From: Arthrobacter crystallopoietes
GTDB taxonomy: Bacteria > Actinomycetota > Actinomycetes > Actinomycetales > Micrococcaceae
Reading direction: 5' to 3'
Assembly (NCBI RefSeq): GCF_002849715.1
Contig: NZ_CP018863.1
Location: forward strand, 2,356,001 to 2,420,000
DNA: 64,000 nt
Shown: positions 18,531 through 27,269 of the stretch, one piece after another
Layout of the letters: each line of letters opens with the position of its first letter
Position numbering within the stretch: position 1 is the first letter of the stretch
The notes under the pieces: generated by a model
Seen by the model: only the letters and a program-made list of their open reading frames with translations
The model's database searches: none
What the model was told of the DNA's origin: nothing
Position numbers and translations under genes: made by a program

Positions 18531-18932
18531 TCAGAGTGCGCCGGCGCCCGCCTCCGCGACGGTCTGATCCTGCTCGCCACTGCCGCCGCTGACGCCGATC
18601 GCGCCGACCACCTGGCCGTCCCGGCTGAGCGGCACGCCGCCGGCGAAAATCATGATCCGGCCATGGTTGCTGGCATGGATGCCGTAGAACTGGTTGCCCG
18701 GCTGCGAGTTGTCGCCCAGGTCCTTGGTCTGGATGTCGAAGGCGCGGGAGGTGAAGGCCTTGTTGATGGAGATGTCGATGCTGCCCAGCCAGGCGCCGTC
18801 CATCCGCACGTGGGAGATCAGGTTTCCGCCGGCGTCGACGACGGCGATGTTCATCGGCTGGCCAATTTCTTCTGCGCGGGCTTCGGCGGCCGCAATGATG
18901 CTGCGGGCATCTGCAAGGGTAAGGGCGTTCAT
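18531..18932 (-). CDS. GlcG/HbpS family heme-binding-like protein
   Basis: A 133-residue protein of the GlcG/HbpS fold: LTLADARSIIAAAEARA near the start, NIAVVDAGGNLISHVRMDGAW near 28-48, and KAFTSRAFD. A conserved Gly-rich end (GGVPLSRDGQVVGAIGVSGG) follows. Members bind heme or small ligands, or act as accessory proteins in catabolic operons; no enzymatic role is established. It heads the fdhA-ligM gene set with about 100 bp before fdhA and is presumably co-regulated. The C-terminus ends in AGAGAL. Confidence 0.85.
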   Translation of the reverse strand: MNALTLADARSIIAAAEARAEEIGQPMNIAVVDAGGNLISHVRMDGAWLGSIDISINKAFTSRAFDIQTKDLGDNSQPGNQFYGIHASNHGRIMIFAGGVPLSRDGQVVGAIGVSGGSGEQDQTVAEAGAGAL

Positions 18933-18980
18933 TCTTGTCTCCTAGCGCTGGTTCCGCCGGCATGGCTCGGCTCGACTCCG

Positions 18981-19004
18981 CACTGGCGCGGCTCTGCGCC
19001 AGTG
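18981..19004. repeat. Perfect hairpin upstream of the GlcG-like gene
   Basis: CACTGGCGC (18981-18989) pairs with GCGCCAGTG (18996-19004) around a six-base loop. It lies 49 bases upstream of the start of the fdhA-ligM operon. It could be a 5' leader structure or an operator; no T run supports termination. Confidence 0.45.
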
Positions 19005-19060
19005 TCGGATGCGGCGGGTACGCCCCACGCTAGTCCTCTTGCCCAGTGGTGACTAGGGAC

Positions 19061-19100
19061 AAAAAACGGGGCCGCGCAGCTTGTGCCGCGCAGCCCCGTT
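19061..19100 (-). terminator. Intrinsic terminator of the M23 peptidase gene
   Basis: A 13-bp stem (19065-19077 with 19088-19100, one mismatch) is preceded on the plus strand by six A residues at 19061-19066. On the minus strand this is a stem followed by a U tract, 39 bases downstream of the peptidase stop. Confidence 0.85.
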
Positions 19101-19138
19101 CGGGTCTGGCTGTGGATCTGCCGAGGCAGGTGTTTTGG

Positions 19139-19975
19139 CTAGAGGAACTTGGCCGGGTCTACTTCCTCGCCACCGACGACGACCTCGAAGTGCAGGTGGC
19201 AGCCAGTGGAATTGCCGGTTGTGCCCAGATCAGCAATGGAGTCGCCGGCCGAGACCTTCTGGCCCTGGCTGATGCCGATGCTCTGCAGGTGGTTGTAGGT
19301 GGTCTTCATGCCGTCGGCATGCTCAATGACAATGCGGTTGCCGTAGCCTACGGCGCTGGAGGAAGCCTCGACGACCTTGCCGGCGGCAGCAGCCTTGACG
19401 TCGGTGCCGCAGGCGAGGGCATAATCAGACCCGTTGTGGAATTCGCCGGCCGCCCCGGTGACGGGGTTGATCCGGTAGCCGAAGCCCGAGGACTGGTTCA
19501 GCTCGGCGACGGGGGAAGCCAGGCCGCTGGCGGCGGTCTCCTTCGAGGCGGCCTTGGACTCCTTTTTCGGCTCGGCCTTCGGCTTGTCCTTGGCGTCATC
19601 GGTCTTCTCGATGGAGGCAGCCTTCACCTCGGTCTTCGGTTCAGCCTTCTGTTCGGGAGCAGCCTTGCTGGTCACTTCGATACGCTCGAACTTCATCTCG
19701 CTGTCCTGGGCTGCCGTCACCGGGGCCGAAGACGTGCTGGCGGCGCTGACGCCGCTCAGGTCTTCGTTGCCGGAGACCGCCTGGGCCGTGGGAACGGCGG
19801 CCAAGGCAATAATGCCGGTGGCAGCCAAGGCCAGACCGGCCTTCTGGGACGTGCTGGCGGTAAAGCGGCGCTTCGTCGCTCGGCGGCGGCCATCGCTGTC
19901 TTGGTTCCGCGCGGCGGTCAGCAGGGAAGTGTCTTCGGCGCGACGGCGTCCGCGCACAGGCTTATTGGTGTGCAA
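19139..19975 (-). CDS. Secreted M23 (LytM-type) cell-wall peptidase under riboswitch control
   Basis: A 278-residue zinc metallopeptidase. It has a basic cytoplasmic N-terminus, a signal/anchor helix near residues 44-66, a long Lys/Glu/Ala-rich linker and a C-terminal M23 domain. Ligands are His180 and Asp184 (HNGSD) and His262 (HLHFEV), with His229 in YNHL. I place the start at the TTG at 19975. The upstream in-frame ATG at 19990 is part of the riboswitch 3' arm, and AGAGGA sits six bases before the TTG. It probably cuts peptidoglycan cross-links in response to cyclic di-AMP. Confidence 0.85.
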   Translation of the reverse strand: MHTNKPVRGRRRAEDTSLLTAARNQDSDGRRRATKRRFTASTSQKAGLALAATGIIALAAVPTAQAVSGNEDLSGVSAASTSSAPVTAAQDSEMKFERIEVTSKAAPEQKAEPKTEVKAASIEKTDDAKDKPKAEPKKESKAASKETAASGLASPVAELNQSSGFGYRINPVTGAAGEFHNGSDYALACGTDVKAAAAGKVVEASSSAVGYGNRIVIEHADGMKTTYNHLQSIGISQGQKVSAGDSIADLGTTGNSTGCHLHFEVVVGGEEVDPAKFL

Positions 19976-19984
19976 GGGAGGTCC

Positions 19985-20178
19985 TCTCATATGCGCCTGC
20001 GAAGTTAGCTGTCGGATTCGAGAGAGAGTTCACTCGGTTCGGTCAGCGGCAAACAATGTGCCTTCGATGTGCTGACAGAACTTCACCCCAAGGCGCCCCC
20101 AAGCGCCGTGTGTGGTTCCTCCGCCCCTGTCTGGGAAGAATTGAATTGACTGATCCGCGGACAGGGCTAGGCGTACGG
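19985..20178 (-). ncRNA. ydaO-yuaA type cyclic di-AMP riboswitch
   Basis: On the minus strand the leader contains the class hallmarks in order: a GGAGGAACC block, GGGGTGAAG, and the 3' end TCCGACAGCTAAC, then TTCGCAGGCG and ATGAGAGGA. The last part matches the known consensus CCCGACAGCTAAC..CGTAGGCG. ACGCCT near 20167-20175 can close the P1 helix with AGGCG. The P1 3' side runs into the ribosome site AGAGGA, so control is probably translational. In actinobacteria this class commonly precedes cell-wall hydrolase genes, which fits the M23 peptidase. Confidence 0.85.
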
Positions 20179-20466
20179 ATCAGGCTCTTACCACTGTTTG
20201 CGTAAGAAAGCCCTTCAAAAGTATCGTGTCGGCGTGTCTTGTTACAAATCCGTTATATGTGTTTGTGGACACACGAAGCTCCGGTGGTGTACAAGATGGG
20301 CTAATTGCGCGTCATTCAGCAGGGGTGCCATTGAAGCTTTAACCGGGGTAGAAAGTGCCCCTCGGCCCGCAGTTGCGTCGGTGGGTGTGCCGGTCATTGC
20401 CGAAGACGTCGCCGCACGGCTGGCACCGCGCAGGCTGCCGCCCGTAGGAAAGAACCTCTCGCTTGA
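20179..20466. other. Intergenic stretch without a recognised gene
   Basis: It lies between the 5' end of the riboswitch transcript and the 3' end of the persulfide dioxygenase gene. It should contain the promoter for the riboswitch-M23 transcript near its left edge. Short open frames here show no recognisable similarity or ribosome site, and I see no convincing gene or repeat. Confidence 0.5.
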
Positions 20467-21843
20467 TCACGCCGCCTGGTGGTGCTGTGCCCAGGCGTTG
20501 TAGCCGCCCGCAACATCGGCGACGCTGGTATAGCCGAGCGACTTCAGTGCGCTCGCGGCAACACTGGAGCGCCAGCCGCTGGCGCAATGCACCACAATGC
20601 GTTTGTCTGCCGGGAGTTCGTGGTGGCGCTGCGGCAGTTCGGCCAGCGGAATGTGCTGGGTTCCGGGAATGGCGCCGTCCTCCCGCTCCCCGGCATTCCG
20701 GACATCGAGCACCACGGTGTCCGGATCGGCCAGGGCGCCGTCCAGTGCATCAGCACGGACCCGGTCCGTGCTGCCGGCCAGCTGAGGCTGCGCCGCGAGG
20801 AGTTCGGGAAGATTCGGGACGAAACCGACCACTCTGTCGCAACCAATGCGGGCAAGACCTAGTTGGACGTCGGCTTCCCTGTCCGGTTCGGCCACAATGA
20901 CGATCACATCCCGGTGGTCGAAGAACATGCCCGCCGTTTCCTCAAAACGCCCGTCAACGCCCACATTGATCGAGCCTGCCAGATGGCCTGCTGCGAACAG
21001 ATCCGGCGTCCGCGCATCAAGAATCCGTGCCCCTGAAGACAGTGCCCGTTCCAGTGCATCCACGGGCAGGGCTGCGGGATGCAGCCTGCTGGCCATCACC
21101 GGATGCCGGCTGCAGTTCAGCCTGGCGTCGGTGGCAAAGTACGTCGGGGCGGACGGCTGGCCGCTGGTAATCAGGGTCACGAATTCGTCCTCGCTCATCG
21201 GCTGGACGGAAGGGTTCGCGGCCTGCTGCACGCCGATGGTCGATTCGCGCTCGGCCGAGAGGTTCTTGCCGCAGGCGCTTCCTGCGGTGTGTGCGGGCAG
21301 CAGGCGCACGCTGCCATCAAGCTTCATCAGGTCATCGTGCACTGAGTGATAGAGGGCGCGGGCTAGTTCCACGGGGTCGGCGCCGACGGAAGCGGCAAGG
21401 TCGGGCCGGCCCACATCGCCAATGAAGAGGGTGTCTCCGGTCAGGGCCGCATGCGGAGTTTTGTCTGTTGCGCGCTCGCGGACCAGCACGGTGATGGACT
21501 CCCAAGTGTGGCCGGGGGTCTCGTGGATCTCCAGTTCGACCTCGCCCAGCGAAATCTTTTCCCCGTGGTGCAGTTTGCGGAAGTCGTAGGCGGCTTCCGC
21601 CCGGGCACCGAGTCCGATCCACGCTCCGGTGGCGGCGGCCAGTTCGAGGTGGCCGGCCACAAAGTCGGCATGGAAGTGGGTGTCGATCACGCCCACGATA
21701 GTGAGGTTGTTTCGGGAGGCGTCGTCCAGATACTGGTCGATGTCTCGTTGCGGATCAACGACAACAGCATTTCCGCTGGTCTCGTCCCCGATCAAATAGG
21801 AACTCAACGACAGTGAACTGAGGTGGTATTGATTCAGGATCAC
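20467..21843 (-). CDS. Persulfide dioxygenase-rhodanese fusion (MBL fold plus two rhodanese domains)
   Basis: A 458-residue fusion for sulfane-sulfur detoxification. Residues 1-245 form an ETHE1-type metallo-beta-lactamase domain with a mononuclear iron site (His56, His58, Asp60, His112, Asp137, His185). Residues 255-350 form a rhodanese-like domain lacking an active cysteine (VIVIVAEPDRE). Residues 360-455 form an active rhodanese with Cys420 in VVHCASGWRSS. The dioxygenase would oxidise persulfide to sulfite while the rhodanese passes sulfur between thiosulfate and thiols. The start is a GTG at 21843 with a strong AGGAGG site. Confidence 0.88.
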   Translation of the reverse strand: MILNQYHLSSLSLSSYLIGDETSGNAVVVDPQRDIDQYLDDASRNNLTIVGVIDTHFHADFVAGHLELAAATGAWIGLGARAEAAYDFRKLHHGEKISLGEVELEIHETPGHTWESITVLVRERATDKTPHAALTGDTLFIGDVGRPDLAASVGADPVELARALYHSVHDDLMKLDGSVRLLPAHTAGSACGKNLSAERESTIGVQQAANPSVQPMSEDEFVTLITSGQPSAPTYFATDARLNCSRHPVMASRLHPAALPVDALERALSSGARILDARTPDLFAAGHLAGSINVGVDGRFEETAGMFFDHRDVIVIVAEPDREADVQLGLARIGCDRVVGFVPNLPELLAAQPQLAGSTDRVRADALDGALADPDTVVLDVRNAGEREDGAIPGTQHIPLAELPQRHHELPADKRIVVHCASGWRSSVAASALKSLGYTSVADVAGGYNAWAQHHQAA

Positions 21844-22026
21844 CGGTCCTCCTGGCGGGAGAAGGCCCTTGCCGGGGGTCTTGTCGGATGGTGGTCATCC
21901 CAGTGTGGCACCGTTTTTATGCGCGCAACAGGAATAGCATCCCTCCGGCAGGAATAAACCGGCAGCGTCCCCAGTTGTGGATATAGATGCAATCGCATGA
22001 ACAATGAAGACATGAAGGAGAAACCG

Positions 22027-22650
22027 GTGTCAGAGCGCAAAATCGTGGTGTTGTCCGCAGGGCTGGGCGTACCGTCTTCCAGCCGGCTGCTGGCGGATCA
22101 GCTGGCAAAATCCACCGCTGATCGGTTCCGGGAAGGGGGAGCCGAGACCTCGGTGAAGACCTTCGAGCTGCGTGAGTACGCCGTGGATATCGCTAACAAC
22201 ATGGTGGCAGGCTATGCCGCGCCTCGGCTCCAGGAGCTGATCGATGCTGTCACCGCGGCAGATGCGCTGATCGCTGTCACGCCGGTCTTCAGTGCCTCCT
22301 ACAGCGGCCTCTTCAAGTCCTTCTTCGATGTCATCGACAAGGATGCACTGGCCGGCAAGCCGGTACTCGTTGGCGCGACCGGCGGCACCGCGCGCCATTC
22401 GCTCGCGCTGGACTACGCCATCCGCCCGCTCTTCAGCTACCTGCGCGCACGCACCACCCAGACCGTGGTGTTCGCAGCACCCGAAGACTGGGGCGGCGCG
22501 GAGGAGGCTGGCGGCGGCATCGCCCGCCGGGCAGGCCGTGCAGCGGCGGAGCTGGTGGCGCTGGTCCAGGACGTACCTTCCGAGGAACAAGGCCGCGGCG
22601 GCATCGAGTCGCTGAGTTTTGAGGAAATCCTGGCCAACGTCGGTCGCTGA
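22027..22650 (+). CDS. NADPH-dependent FMN reductase (CE1759-like)
   Basis: A 207-residue flavodoxin-fold reductase. The FMN loop VVLSAGLGVPSSSR is near residues 6-19, followed by ELREYAVDIAN and the TPVFSASYSGLFKSFFDVID segment typical of MsuE/CE1759-type reductases. I choose the GTG at 22027 because AAGGAG lies six bases upstream; ATG codons at 21997 and 22012 are poorer candidates. Such enzymes supply reduced flavin to two-component monooxygenases or reduce quinones. No monooxygenase is adjacent, so the partner is unknown. Confidence 0.8.
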   Translation: MSERKIVVLSAGLGVPSSSRLLADQLAKSTADRFREGGAETSVKTFELREYAVDIANNMVAGYAAPRLQELIDAVTAADALIAVTPVFSASYSGLFKSFFDVIDKDALAGKPVLVGATGGTARHSLALDYAIRPLFSYLRARTTQTVVFAAPEDWGGAEEAGGGIARRAGRAAAELVALVQDVPSEEQGRGGIESLSFEEILANVGR

Positions 22651-22696
22651 CCTCGGCTGTCCCGAAGACGTCGAGGTGCGGCAAGCTAACAACGGC

Positions 22697-22735
22697 GGCA
22701 GGATGCCCGGGCGAAACGCGCCGGGGCAGCCTGCC
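22697..22735. terminator. Hairpin between convergent FMN reductase and PNPOx-like genes
   Basis: GGCAGGATGCCCGG (22697-22710) pairs, with one mismatch and one bulge, with CCGGGGCAGCCTGCC (22721-22735). It lies in the 90-bp gap between two convergent genes. It has no long T run, so it is a moderate-confidence bidirectional terminator. Confidence 0.55.
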
Positions 22736-22740
22736 TGTCA

Positions 22741-23163
22741 TTAGCGCTCCGGCTGGTCGCCCAGAATGAAGTGGCGGCCGCTGAGCTGCACTGGCTTGAG
22801 CTCAATGTAGAAATCCTTGAGCGTGGGGATCCAGGACTTCAGCCCGAGCTTTTCGGCGGCCTCGATTTCATCGCCGGACTGCAGCACCCGTGCGGTTCCT
22901 TTGATCACTACGCTCCATGCCTCATCGCTGGCGATTCCGTCCGTCTCGAACACGACGTTCTCGTTGATCGTGACTTCAGCCAGCTTGGTGCCTGGTGCGC
23001 TGCGCATCAGCAGCCTGCCGTCGTGGGCGAGGTAATTGATGGGGAAGATGTCTGTCTCCCCGGCGGCGGTCAGGACAATGCGGCCGTGTTTGGTGTTTTC
23101 CAGCAGTTTCCAAGATTGCTCGTCGGTGAGTTCTAGGACCGGTTCATCGTGTTGGAACATCAT
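22741..23163 (-). CDS. Pyridoxamine 5'-phosphate oxidase-fold protein
   Basis: A 140-residue split-barrel flavin-binding-type protein. It shows the family pattern: a helical start (LTDEQSWKLLENTKHGRIVLTAAGE), FPINYLAHDGRLLMRSAPGTKL near 41-60, VVFETD and WSVVIKGTARVL. Members bind FMN or F420 and reduce small substrates, or act as stress proteins. Two consecutive ATG codons start the gene at 23163 or 23160. No operon partner is present. The function beyond the fold is unknown. Confidence 0.82.
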   Translation of the reverse strand: MMFQHDEPVLELTDEQSWKLLENTKHGRIVLTAAGETDIFPINYLAHDGRLLMRSAPGTKLAEVTINENVVFETDGIASDEAWSVVIKGTARVLQSGDEIEAAEKLGLKSWIPTLKDFYIELKPVQLSGRHFILGDQPER

Positions 23164-23235
23164 GCACCCATTCTTCTACACGGCGTAGAAAGAGGGAATG
23201 GTTTTATCGTCCGCGATCACAGCCCCAGATGAGGA

Positions 23236-26200
23236 CTAATCCGGCAGGCACAGTCCAATGAAGGCGCCCAACTCTTCAAGTCCTTCCGGCTTGCTAGGGA
23301 GATAGCTGGTCAGTTCCCGGGAACGGACGACGACGGCCCGCCACTGCCCGCGGGAAACAGCTACATTGGTCCGATTGCGGTTGAGCACGAACTCCATTCC
23401 GCGCGGCGCTTCGGACGGTGCCGATACTGCCGTCGACACGATCACCACCGGCGCTTCCTGGCCCTGGAACTTGTCCACGGTTCCCACCCGGACACCGCCC
23501 AGTCCGGCTGACTCAAGCCGGTGCCGGATCAGTTGGACCTGGGCGTTGTACGGCGCCACCACCAGGATGTCACCGGCGCCCAGCGGCCGGGTCGTGCCGC
23601 CGTCCGTCCACTGCAGACCGAGATGCCGATGGACCTGCCGGAGAACTTCAGCGGCTTCCTCGGCCGATGAGGTCGAATTTCCCTGGTGCTCCAGCAGGAT
23701 GCATTCCACTCCCGCTGGCACGCCCTGCAGCCGGCGCCCGTCCGCCGCCGGTGCACTATGCAGGCGGCCTTCATAGGCGAGCCGCGAGACTGCGGCACAC
23801 AAAGCCGGGTGCATCCGCCACGTCAGCGCGAGGAAATAGCCCAGCTCGGGCGGCAGTGTGGCGTGACCGGCCGACAGCCAGCCCAGCGCGGACGTATCCA
23901 CCGGTTCCGGGTGGGTGGCCTGGGTGACCTGCGGCAACTGCTGCGGATCTCCCAGCAGGAGCAGGCGCCGGGTGGCACGGGAGACGGCCAGGGTGTTGGC
24001 CAGCGAAAACTGTCCGGCTTCGTCGATAACCAGCAAATCCAGCGACCCTGGCGGAACTTTGCTGCCGGTCATCGTCCAGGCTGTGCCGCCGACAAGCGTC
24101 CCGCCCGGTTCCGTGAGCAACCGTTCCACGTCGGCGTCCGTGCGGTTCCGCCACGGGACGTTCTCCCCATTGAGCTTCTTGGCCACACGCTCCAGCGGGA
24201 CGCGGCCCTTCTCCACCGCCGCCTTCATCATGTTTTCCACGACCGCGTGGGACTGTCCGACCACGCCAACCTTCCAGCCCTGCGCCACCAGGCGGCCGAT
24301 GACATGGGCGCCAATATGCGTTTTGCCGGAGCCGGGCGGCCCTTGCACCGCCAGGTAGGAACGATCCAATGCCTGGACGGCGGTGGTGATCGCATCGATG
24401 TAGCCGTCCGGCTCCTGTCCAACGACCGGCAGCGACGCCAGGTTGCGCAGCCGAGGCGGAACCCTGCGGAGCAGATCGAGTGCCGGATGCGGCGGAAGCT
24501 GAGGCAACCCGCCGCTCACGAGTCCGGCAAGGTCCGCCAGTGCTTGCTTCAGCGACGTGGTGGCCGGCGGCTGGTTCGGCGACAGTGCCATCGGCAGCTG
24601 GTCATACGGATCCGCCTTGGACGGCAGCCGCTCCTGGACCAGCAGGACATCCTTGTCGCCGGCCGCATCCAAATCGATGACCTGCGTTTCAAAGCAGTAG
24701 CTGCGCTGGTCGACGCCGGTGTCCTTGGCCTGCAGGAAGTCCGGAAACGGCCGGTCGTAGAGCCGGCACAGCGAGGTGCCTTCCTTGATGGTCGAGCCGG
24801 GGGCCAGTGTTCCGGTCAGCCGGAGAACGCGGACACGATTCCGCTTCCCCGGCGGCACGGCCCACTCCTCAACAACCTCCGCGTCCTGCACGATGAACAC
24901 GTCCCTCGTGTCGGCCCAGTCCGGCACCGGCGCGTTCAGCCGGTCGAAATGGCTCCACCAGAACTGCTTGTCCTCGCGCCGGTGGTAACCGACCGCCGCG
25001 GCAACCATGGCGATGGCCTGGTCATCATCGGACAGTGGCTTACCCGTATGGGCGGCCTTTTCCGCTGCGGCGGCCACGTGGTCCAGCAGCCGTTGTTCGT
25101 TCTGGGACGGCTCGTCCGAAACCTCGGGTGCCTTCCCGCCGTCGGCTGCGGCGGCACCATCAGCCGTCGAGCCGGGCTGGATGCCCCGTTCGGCCGCCAG
25201 CTTGAGCAGCCAGTTGCGCAGTTCGAGGGTGGAGACGCAGTCGTATTCGTTGTAGTCGCTGATTCCCGCGAGGATCTTCGCCGCCTCATCGGCCCGGCCG
25301 GCATCACGTGCCTCGCAGTAATGGGCATAGGCCACCACCGAGCCCCCGGCGTCCGTCACATCTCCGCTGCGCAGGTTGCTACCCATGTACAGCGGCTCGA
25401 GCTTCTTGATGCTGTAGGAGTTCTCCGAGATCCGCAGGCTGTTGCGCACCGTATCGTAGAGGTCGACCAGCACGCCTTCGCGCAGCAGCCCGTCCACGGC
25501 GTCCTCGCCCAGGACATGCTGCAGCGACAGCCGGCGCAGGGCCGCCTTTTCATAGTTGGCGTAGTGGTAGATGTGCAGGTCCGGATACCGTTCGCGCCGC
25601 TGCGCCACGTAATCCAGGAAACTGGCCAGGGCCCGGCCTTCCTCCGCACGGCTGTGCGCCCAGAACGGCAGGAACGGCGGCTTGTCCCGCGGCGAGACCG
25701 GGTTCTCCACCACGCCGAACAGGTACTCAAGGCCCCAGACGCCGGCGGCATCCTGCCAGAGCGGATCCCCCTCGAAGTCGAAGAAAATGTCACCCTCGCT
25801 GGGGCGGGGGAGCGCGGCCAGGGCGTTCTGCTCCAAGACCCTGTAGGCGACCTTATGGGGTTCGCCGTCTTTGTCCGTGAACTCGACCGATCCGTCCGGC
25901 TCCTGGACACCGGTCTGCATCCGCGCCTGGTCCCGCAGCCTGGCCAACGTCCCGCCGGAACCTTCGCCCGCTGGCAGCGGCATGGCGGCGAAATCGTCGA
26001 TGGTGCGGATCCCGTCTGCCATCAGTTGCCGCCGGCGGGTGGTGCTCATGTGCGAAACCATCAGCAGGTCCCGGTGCAGTTTGACCTGCTCCGAGCAGTA
26101 ATCGCAGCGGCCGCAGGCCGTATAGCGTTCGTCATTCCAGGCCACCGCATCCGGCTGCCCGCGGTGCTGGCCGGTGATGGCCAGGAACCGGGCCCGGCGT

Positions 26201-26799
26201 TCCTTGAAGGCGGGCAGGATGTCCGTCAGGCTGTGGTTGCTGTGCACGCCGTTTCCCAGCACCAGCGTGACCGTGGGGGAGGGCGTGATTCCGGCTTTGG
26301 CGAGCTGGTCGCCGTAGGCGGCAAGCTGCAGCAGGGCGGTCACCTTGGCGTGGCGGGCCAGCTTGGTGTCATACACCGCGTAACGCAACGTCCCGCCGTC
26401 GTTCTCCTTCACGAGGAAATCCGAGCGGCCGTGGAAGGTGCCGTCAAAAAAGGATGCCTGGAACACAACGTCCGCCCCGGTCTCCAGGGCTGCAATGGAT
26501 TCGGCATGCTTGGCGGTGAGCTCCGGGCGGGTGTAGCCGGTGGTTTCGGCAATCTCCACAACGCCGACCCCGAACCGGTCCTTGAATTCCTGCAGCACCC
26601 GGTGCTCATGGACATCGCCGAGCACGGCCGTCCGCTCCAGCATCTCGTCCGGAGCGAAGACGGCCTTGGGCGTGCGGCCCAGCTTCTCGTCCAGCTTCCG
26701 CAGCAGCTGGTACTCGCAGCCGGCGGCGACCACCAGGTCACTGGCAGTGAAGACCAGCTCCGGTTCGGCACCGGCTGATTCGGATTCAAGCAGGAACAC
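23236..26799 (-). CDS. TM0106-type RecB-like nuclease / DEDD exonuclease-like / SF1 helicase fusion
   Basis: A 1187-residue multidomain DNA-processing protein. Residues 15-240 form a Cas4/RecB-like nuclease with His64, Asp127 (GRSDFL), Asp144 and Lys146 (YDTKLA). Four possible iron-sulfur cysteines are Cys28, Cys229, Cys232 and Cys235. Around 335-560 is an RNase H-like exonuclease region (FDFEGDP, HYANYEKAALRRL, DYNEYDC). From about 800 comes an SF1/DNA2-type helicase: GPPGSGKT, VIDEAGQ, GDPQQLPQV, DKFQGQEAPVVIVS and NRTNVAVSR. The family is annotated as TM0106 RecB-like nuclease; a role in end resection, repair or defence is inference. It is monocistronic. Confidence 0.88.
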   Translation of the reverse strand: MFLLESESAGAEPELVFTASDLVVAAGCEYQLLRKLDEKLGRTPKAVFAPDEMLERTAVLGDVHEHRVLQEFKDRFGVGVVEIAETTGYTRPELTAKHAESIAALETGADVVFQASFFDGTFHGRSDFLVKENDGGTLRYAVYDTKLARHAKVTALLQLAAYGDQLAKAGITPSPTVTLVLGNGVHSNHSLTDILPAFKERRARFLAITGQHRGQPDAVAWNDERYTACGRCDYCSEQVKLHRDLLMVSHMSTTRRRQLMADGIRTIDDFAAMPLPAGEGSGGTLARLRDQARMQTGVQEPDGSVEFTDKDGEPHKVAYRVLEQNALAALPRPSEGDIFFDFEGDPLWQDAAGVWGLEYLFGVVENPVSPRDKPPFLPFWAHSRAEEGRALASFLDYVAQRRERYPDLHIYHYANYEKAALRRLSLQHVLGEDAVDGLLREGVLVDLYDTVRNSLRISENSYSIKKLEPLYMGSNLRSGDVTDAGGSVVAYAHYCEARDAGRADEAAKILAGISDYNEYDCVSTLELRNWLLKLAAERGIQPGSTADGAAAADGGKAPEVSDEPSQNEQRLLDHVAAAAEKAAHTGKPLSDDDQAIAMVAAAVGYHRREDKQFWWSHFDRLNAPVPDWADTRDVFIVQDAEVVEEWAVPPGKRNRVRVLRLTGTLAPGSTIKEGTSLCRLYDRPFPDFLQAKDTGVDQRSYCFETQVIDLDAAGDKDVLLVQERLPSKADPYDQLPMALSPNQPPATTSLKQALADLAGLVSGGLPQLPPHPALDLLRRVPPRLRNLASLPVVGQEPDGYIDAITTAVQALDRSYLAVQGPPGSGKTHIGAHVIGRLVAQGWKVGVVGQSHAVVENMMKAAVEKGRVPLERVAKKLNGENVPWRNRTDADVERLLTEPGGTLVGGTAWTMTGSKVPPGSLDLLVIDEAGQFSLANTLAVSRATRRLLLLGDPQQLPQVTQATHPEPVDTSALGWLSAGHATLPPELGYFLALTWRMHPALCAAVSRLAYEGRLHSAPAADGRRLQGVPAGVECILLEHQGNSTSSAEEAAEVLRQVHRHLGLQWTDGGTTRPLGAGDILVVAPYNAQVQLIRHRLESAGLGGVRVGTVDKFQGQEAPVVIVSTAVSAPSEAPRGMEFVLNRNRTNVAVSRGQWRAVVVRSRELTSYLPSKPEGLEELGAFIGLCLPD

Positions 26800-26927
26800 A
26801 AGGCCTCCCGGGCTGACGGTGCCGCCGGCGCCGGAATCCCTGAGTTGATTTCCGGCGTCCGCGATGTTGATAGACGTAATTAACTTCTACCAGCCCGGTC
26901 TGACAACTTATGACGATATTGCGGCGG

Positions 26928-27254
26928 TTACCTGTCCGCGGGGTCCATTTCCATCCGCACCAGCGAAAAGAAGCGGTTGCCAGCGCCGCTGCGGGTGCTG
27001 GGAATGAGCAGTTTTGCGTACTTCTCGCACCACTGGGCGGTGCCGTCGGAGTCCAGGGCGGCCTTTTGTACAGCGTCGATGTCCTCTGAGTAGAACATCT
27101 TCTGTACGCCCTGCTGGCAGAACTGCACCAGGCTGAGCTCGGCTTCAATGTGGATCCGGACATCCACCCATTCGTCAAAGATGCTTTCGTCCGGAAGGCT
27201 CGCGGCCTGGTCGGTGTGGTTGCGGTCGTGTGCTGTTGAGTATGTATTCATCAT
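26928..27254 (-). CDS. Hypothetical protein behind repeat copy A
   Basis: A 108-residue soluble acidic protein I do not recognise. It has about 20 polar residues, then ESIFDEWVDVRIHIEAEL, KMFYSEDIDAVQKAAL, and a basic end with FFSLVRMEMDP. The frame stays open for 30 codons upstream, but that part is encoded by the conserved leader element at 27270-27380. I therefore start at the paired ATG codons at 27254/27251, which follow GAGAGAACGAA. It has no operon partners. Codon use looks like that of its neighbours. Confidence 0.55.
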   Translation of the reverse strand: MMNTYSTAHDRNHTDQAASLPDESIFDEWVDVRIHIEAELSLVQFCQQGVQKMFYSEDIDAVQKAALDSDGTAQWCEKYAKLLIPSTRSGAGNRFFSLVRMEMDPADR

Positions 27255-27269
27255 TTCGTTCTCTCGATA

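Noticed and set aside
23686-26778. A 1030-codon plus-strand open frame antisense to the nuclease-helicase gene, and similar long frames at 4357-6291 (minus) and 989-2548 (plus).
   Set aside because: They are third-position GC shadows of real genes. Their translations are Arg/His/Gly-rich with no domain, and the opposite strand carries intact family motifs.
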